Assembly: GCA_008508345.1 (NCBI GenBank)
Contig: QNGE01001254.1
Span: 17,072-81,071 of the forward strand
Length of the DNA: 64,000 bases
Direction: 5' to 3'
Origin: Paragonimus westermani
Taxonomy: Eukaryota > Platyhelminthes > Trematoda > Plagiorchiida > Troglotrematidae
Of this stretch, positions 59,514-64,000 are shown in pieces; the stretch's first letter is position 1, and each line of letters starts with the position of its first letter. The translations under genes and the position numbers were made by a program. The notes below the pieces were generated by a model that was not told the origin of the DNA, did no database searches, and worked only from the letters and a program-made list of their open reading frames with translations.

Positions 59514-59584
59514 TTGCCCCGTAGCTCAGGTGGTAAGGCACTTGCCGCTGTTTCTGTCAATGGTTCAAATCCAGCGGAACTCCA
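59514..59584 (+). tRNA. tRNA-like sequence (pseudo-tRNA or SINE head)
   Basis: GTAGCTCAGGTGGTAAGGC (59521-59539) fits the RNA polymerase III A box and D-arm. GGTTCAAATCC (59562-59572) fits the B box and T-loop at normal tRNA spacing. However, the acceptor strands TTGCCCC and GGAACTC do not pair, the T-stem has only about three pairs and no clean anticodon stem forms. It is therefore more likely a decayed tRNA or the head of a tRNA-derived SINE than a working tRNA gene. Confidence 0.4.
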
Positions 59585-62127
59585 GGTCTTTCGAAACTGC
59601 TTGTCCCTTAATCCGTCGACTGTGTCACACTACGTATAAGTAACAAATTCAATGCTTAACTATGGCGTCGTTAGATTCCAGCATGAACTGAATGAGAAAT
59701 AAAACAAGTCCCATTCAGCAGCACTATAACCAGGCACATTATGAAATCGGTATCACTGTAAATGAATCTACGCTCATGAAACGAACGAGGTCCACTCATA
59801 TTCATCAACAGATTTGCACGTTTACTTTGAAACTCTATTCTGGTTTACAACCAGATGGTTCGGAACCTCAGTGTGAAATGAGGGAAGATAGAGAACTAAA
59901 AGTTGCTTACAGAATTTTTGGAAAATAAACATTTTTGTTACGTATCACTTTGTATTTTTCCGATTATTGTTCATAGTTTGCTGTGTATAAAAGGTTTATG
60001 GAACTAACTCGAACAGACACCATTCAGGTCGTTCCCTTAAACGGAGTTTGTTTCTGGCGAGGAGACCACTGTATTAGCACAGTTGTAACAAATAGGTACG
60101 ATCCATCCAAGAAAAACGTATTCTGAATAGTTGTATTGAAATTTTTGATTACGTTTACAAAATCAAAACATGGGTCTACGTTGTGCTTGACAAGCTCCAG
60201 TGTATGTGACAACCACTATATCAAACTGTATGTTGAATATCTCAGTATTCCGCGCTGACTTGTATGACCTCGTAAACTCAACTCTCTACTGTTTATCCGA
60301 ACTGTGATCGCCTTGACAAGTTTTGCCATCGATGTGATGCTAGCAACCTAATGTGATATCACAAATTACGATCATGTTCATCTTAGGGTGTCACTGGATT
60401 TCATTAATGACTACCACCATACGAGATACAGCAACGCAGACAAAAGTTACACTGTTATACCGTCTTTTTTTAGAATGTTCTGCTATGAGCCCAGCATTGT
60501 TTTTCTTTCAGAAGTGAGCACGTGAAGCACACCAGTTTGTGGGATACTTCGGTGTGCTGGTGAGTGATATATGCAACGTTGTCGGGGTTGATATGTCATT
60601 AGCTCATAACACAAAAATCCATATATGAGGACTCATGTAGGTCTTCTCAACAAATAACCATACAATGGATCAATGTAAGGAAAATTGTAGGTGCAAATAA
60701 ACTGTCACGCTTTCGACGACTGATATAAAGTTGACAGATTAAGTAAAGATTATCATATTGTCGCTAAGGTTAGGTAGCCAAATCAAGTGCTGCTATGTAG
60801 TAAGAGATTTTAGTTAGCAGGAATTAATCATCATTCATGGTTGATTGCAACTATTACGTCTCCATAGACTGTTCAGTCAGCTACTTCCAAAGAGAAGCAC
60901 CGTACTCGAGTATTACTCATGTCAAGGCCCGTCAGTAGAGCATGGGTTTGTCACGTGGTAACCAGAACTTTGATCACAATTTCGTGAGGTCATTGAACTC
61001 AGTTAGACACAACTAAATTTCCACACGAAAACGCTAAGCCGCATTCGTTTGTGAGTGATGCGGTGGTTGTCCGATAGCCTCGAGAGGAGACATTAGCTGT
61101 TGTGCTGACTCCAATGAGTTGTTCCATGACTGAGACTTTTTTTCCAGTTGAAAACCCAGAAAACCAACTGTTGACCAATAGTTTGATTACTGATGAGTGG
61201 TGGTGGATTTTAGTAGGTATAAAGTAAACGCCACCCGTCGATGAAAGCGGAATGTATGGCTTTTTTCGAAAGGAACCGAGTGAGAAATCTATAGGAATGC
61301 GACAGTAATCTTCAATTCATAAAGACGAAATATTCTCTGAATCTATCGCATATTTATCGACTGTAGTAGCTCAGACACATCGAGCGTCATAACACATATG
61401 ACCTATTCAGCTCGCCAGAGTGGCTTATTGCTTAAATTAGCCGTAAATGGGACGCCTGCCGCTTTGAACGAGATTAGAAAGGATTATCAAGCGACCATAA
61501 ATCTAGGCCACTGACGAAAGTTTAGTTGTAGCTATTGCATCAAAGTTGATGGGACTGTACTTCTCAGAGCATGAGAAACAAAAAGAAATTTAATATAAGA
61601 AGATGAAAACAGGTGGAGACACAGTCGACGTCGTAGGATGAGACAAAGACCGTCTTTAAAAAAATCAGTTTATTGAAGTAGGGGAAAGACGAGTTGTCTG
61701 ATTTGATAGAGTATGATATCAAGTGCTTCTCGGTTGAATGGGACATCACGGCTTCAAGTTTCTCTATGTCGTTTACTTTGAAGAGCCATATACACAGCTT
61801 CATTTAAAGAAAGAACAAACGGTGACACCAATATTACGTGCTGCATATTTGGCGGCACTGGACAGTTGACAAGTTCTCACGTAGTAGTGACAAGCTTTAA
61901 TAGTCCAAACATTAAATGAGAAGTTATTTGGTGTGTTACGTATCAAACAGATTACAGAAAAATGAAAAACAAGATACGAAAAGCTAGATAAAAAGTAAAT
62001 ACAACAAACAGTTAATCTCATGAAATCAGAGGCTCTTCAGTTCATGAGGGTGCTATCACAGCCAAGGCTAGCGTATCGGGATAGAATATCCATCATAGAG
62101 AGACACCTGTCAGAGAGGTGACAACAG
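59585..62127. other. Spacer with no recognisable gene
   Basis: No domain was recognised. The last ~100 bases before 62128 may be the 3' untranslated region of the R2-type element. No poly-A tail is visible. Confidence 0.45.
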
Positions 62128-64000
62128 TCAACACCAGGTTCCCCACATATAAGCGTCGTGGGTTTTTAGGGAACTTAGAACAGGCAGTAAACACAAATCC
62201 GTGACTGCATAGGAGGGCAGTCCTAGTCGAAGAATGGCGCTACATGAAGAACAGAACATGATTCCGCGAAAAGAGATGATCGCAGGTGAATGGAAAACAG
62301 AGATCATATCACAGCCGATGGTTAGCAGGACCAACAGAATGGCAGCACTATGGGAGTCAGTACCGTATTTCGCAATCTTGTCCGTCCATGTAAGTTAGCA
62401 TCAGTAGTCATCCACTATACTGACATCAAGCACCACAGCAGCGCCGCCACGAACCGCGATCACACCGGGTTTGATGAACGAGCTCGCCGTTGGTACTCGC
62501 CGATCCTCGAAGACTGTATAGCCCAAGTTACGCATTCGTCTCGCCAGGTCTTTGGCCACGCGGTCATGTCGAGCACAACGCGCGTCATGGGTGATCCAGC
62601 ATGATTGATGGATATGAGCGAGGCTTTCTGGTTGACCGCAGTTGCCACGGCAGAGAACTGAGTGGCCGCTTCCATCACCTCGTGAATTTCGGACCTTAGC
62701 CCGCAGGAGACTGCATCTGAGCTGGATGGCACGAATAAAAATCCTGGGGGAGATGCGGTCTGGATTGAACAGCCAACGATTGGAGAGTGGAGAGCGTGAT
62801 ACTTTCCGAAGACCACAGACATCTAGCGAGTGATAGAGTTTGTCCGCCACGCCGCGTGGGCTTCCTCCTTGCTCATCACCACTACACCCTGGATGCGTAC
62901 CGGGACGTTCACTTCCCTCAGAATAGGGCCAAACGAATCGTCTTTGACCACATTCCGCAGAACTGGACATTGACTAGAGAGTAGTCTCTCCAGTCGGGAT
63001 TTGTACGAGATGGGGATAGTGGTGGACGAACTCGGGATGCTCTGACGAACAAAACGAATTGAGGTGTGGATACAGCTGATAGTTGTGTCTTAAGTAAGGC
63101 GGAGCCACTGCCGAACAAACTGGCGGAGTGTACAGTTCATTTCTTTGGGCGTGTTTCGGAGAACACGACTCAATACCAACCAGTGATTCATCTTCGGAAT
63201 CAAATGCTGTCTGAGGAGATCTAGACGTTGATACAACTTCAAGGGCGCTCTACTCGTTTCACCCAGCATCGTGCAAAGCTGCAGACGGTGATTGGTGAAT
63301 GCTTTGCCTTTCCAGGTGAACGGAATACCTAGGTAGGTTACCGTGTAAGTGGTGCTCAGCGAGCGGATAGTATCCGGACAGAAATGAACAGACTGGTTAG
63401 AGATAGCGGTCTTGTTGTATTTGTGACCACCGAGGATGATCATAAGCTTCATCTCGTGCGTGTTGATCTGTAGCCCGGATCATTCCAGGGCGCTAGCGGC
63501 GGCTGCAAGCTTTTCGAAGAGACGTGTGGGACTTTCAGCCAGAAGGATCAGATCGTTGGCCTAGGTTAAACCGCTAATTAGTGTATCATGGAACTGGTAT
63601 CTAAGCTGCGGTCGAGAAAGAGCTAGCACCTCATCTATTGCCATGATGGACAGAAGCGGGGACAGTGGTTTGCCCTGGCGAACGCCACGCTGGCACCGGA
63701 GGACGGTGACGCCAAGCGTGACGGAAGCATACCGATATGAATCAGCAGTGTAATGTGTCAGCGGTGGAGGGTTACCGACAGCTTGGGCCGATCTGATAAT
63801 CGAGTCCTGAGAGAGATGGAATCAAATGTTTTGGACACGTCCACAAAAGCCACGCACAGACTTGAGGAGGTCGTGCATGAGTTCCGAAGCAGGGCATGGA
63901 GCAGCGAGGTCGTCTCGAGGCAGCCGTCATGGTGTAGGAAAGCAAAGTGAACAACGGGCAGATGCAGGTGCGTGTTCCACCGATCAGCCAATATCTTGTG
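62128..64000 (-). pseudogene. R2-clade non-LTR retrotransposon, 3' part (RT, CCHC, restriction-like endonuclease)
   Basis: Read on the minus strand from the window edge, the order is FLHHDGCLETTSLLHALLR (~63930), RT motif A FVDVSKTFDS (Asp ~63841), motif B RGVRQGKPLSPLL (~63665), and motif C with YADD changed to stop-AND (63552-63563). Then come INTHEMKLMII, YLGIPFTWKGKAF (~63330), QRLDLLRQHLIPKMNHWLV (~63220), and VRQWLRL. The R2-type zinc motif C-x3-C-x7-H-x4-C (62652-62601) follows, and the endonuclease as KPGVIAVRG…VVLDVS (~62470-62420), where the family has KPD. A C-terminal region FRGIMFCSSCSAILRLGL (~62250) follows to 62128. The RT motif C Asp and the nuclease Asp are both altered, and several stops and frame changes occur, so it is dead. 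R2 normally sits in 28S rRNA genes, but no rDNA is visible here. Confidence 0.88.

Noticed and set aside
60773..60786. Short match to the 28S R2 target (GGTAGCCAAAT)
   Set aside because: Only 11 bases match, no further rRNA similarity, and it is over 1 kb from the R2-type element.
61190..61196. Perfect CTGATGA hammerhead core string
   Set aside because: No GAAA at suitable distance after a mini stem II, and no pairing stem I arms; a chance heptamer.

Overview
This window looks like a gene-poor stretch of an invertebrate nuclear genome. No prokaryotic operons, ribosome binding sites or CRISPR arrays are visible. The only proteins I recognise come from transposable elements: Penelope-like elements (PLEs: reverse transcriptase plus GIY-YIG endonuclease), an R2-clade non-LTR element, another non-LTR element and two Tc1/mariner-type transposases. 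This mix, scattered in AT-leaning spacer DNA, fits a flatworm and most likely a digenean trematode. That assignment is an inference. No host gene could be supported, and the spacers may be introns or intergenic DNA.

Layout: 0-0.14 kb holds a PLE fragment (+). 8.2-9.15 kb holds a decayed PLE (-). 20.8-21.7 kb holds a decayed mariner-type transposase (+). 26.55-26.95 kb is a lone PLE 3' end with a hammerhead-like motif (+). 28.8-30.0 kb is a 5'-truncated non-LTR element (-). 31.7-34.4 kb is a nearly complete PLE with ~117-bp direct repeats at both ends (+). 38.06-39.7 kb is a second transposase pseudogene, split by a foldback element. 42.9-51.4 kb is a cluster of PLE sequences: a PLE with a long intact open frame, a decayed one, a short fragment, and a tandem/inverted arrangement interrupted by a 909-base assembly gap. 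62.1-64.0 kb is the 3' part of an R2-clade element (-), running off the window. The rest is single-copy-looking spacer with a few microsatellites, small hairpins, a tRNA-like sequence and a weak interspersed repeat.

The most interesting structure is in the PLE terminal repeats. In three PLE families I find the same plan: a stem I arm, a 7-nt core, an 8-nt mini stem II, GAAA, a stem III hairpin, a cleavage-type UC, and the matching stem I arm. This is a type I hammerhead ribozyme layout. One family has a near-canonical core (CCGATGA). Another appears to have exchanged the C3-G8 core pair (GTGATCA). Two families keep perfect five-base stem I pairing with different sequences. In two families an ATG that could start the PLE protein lies inside mini stem II, so self-cleavage would separate it from the reading frame. 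Hammerhead ribozymes in PLEs are known. The core swap and the start-codon overlap are the parts worth testing.
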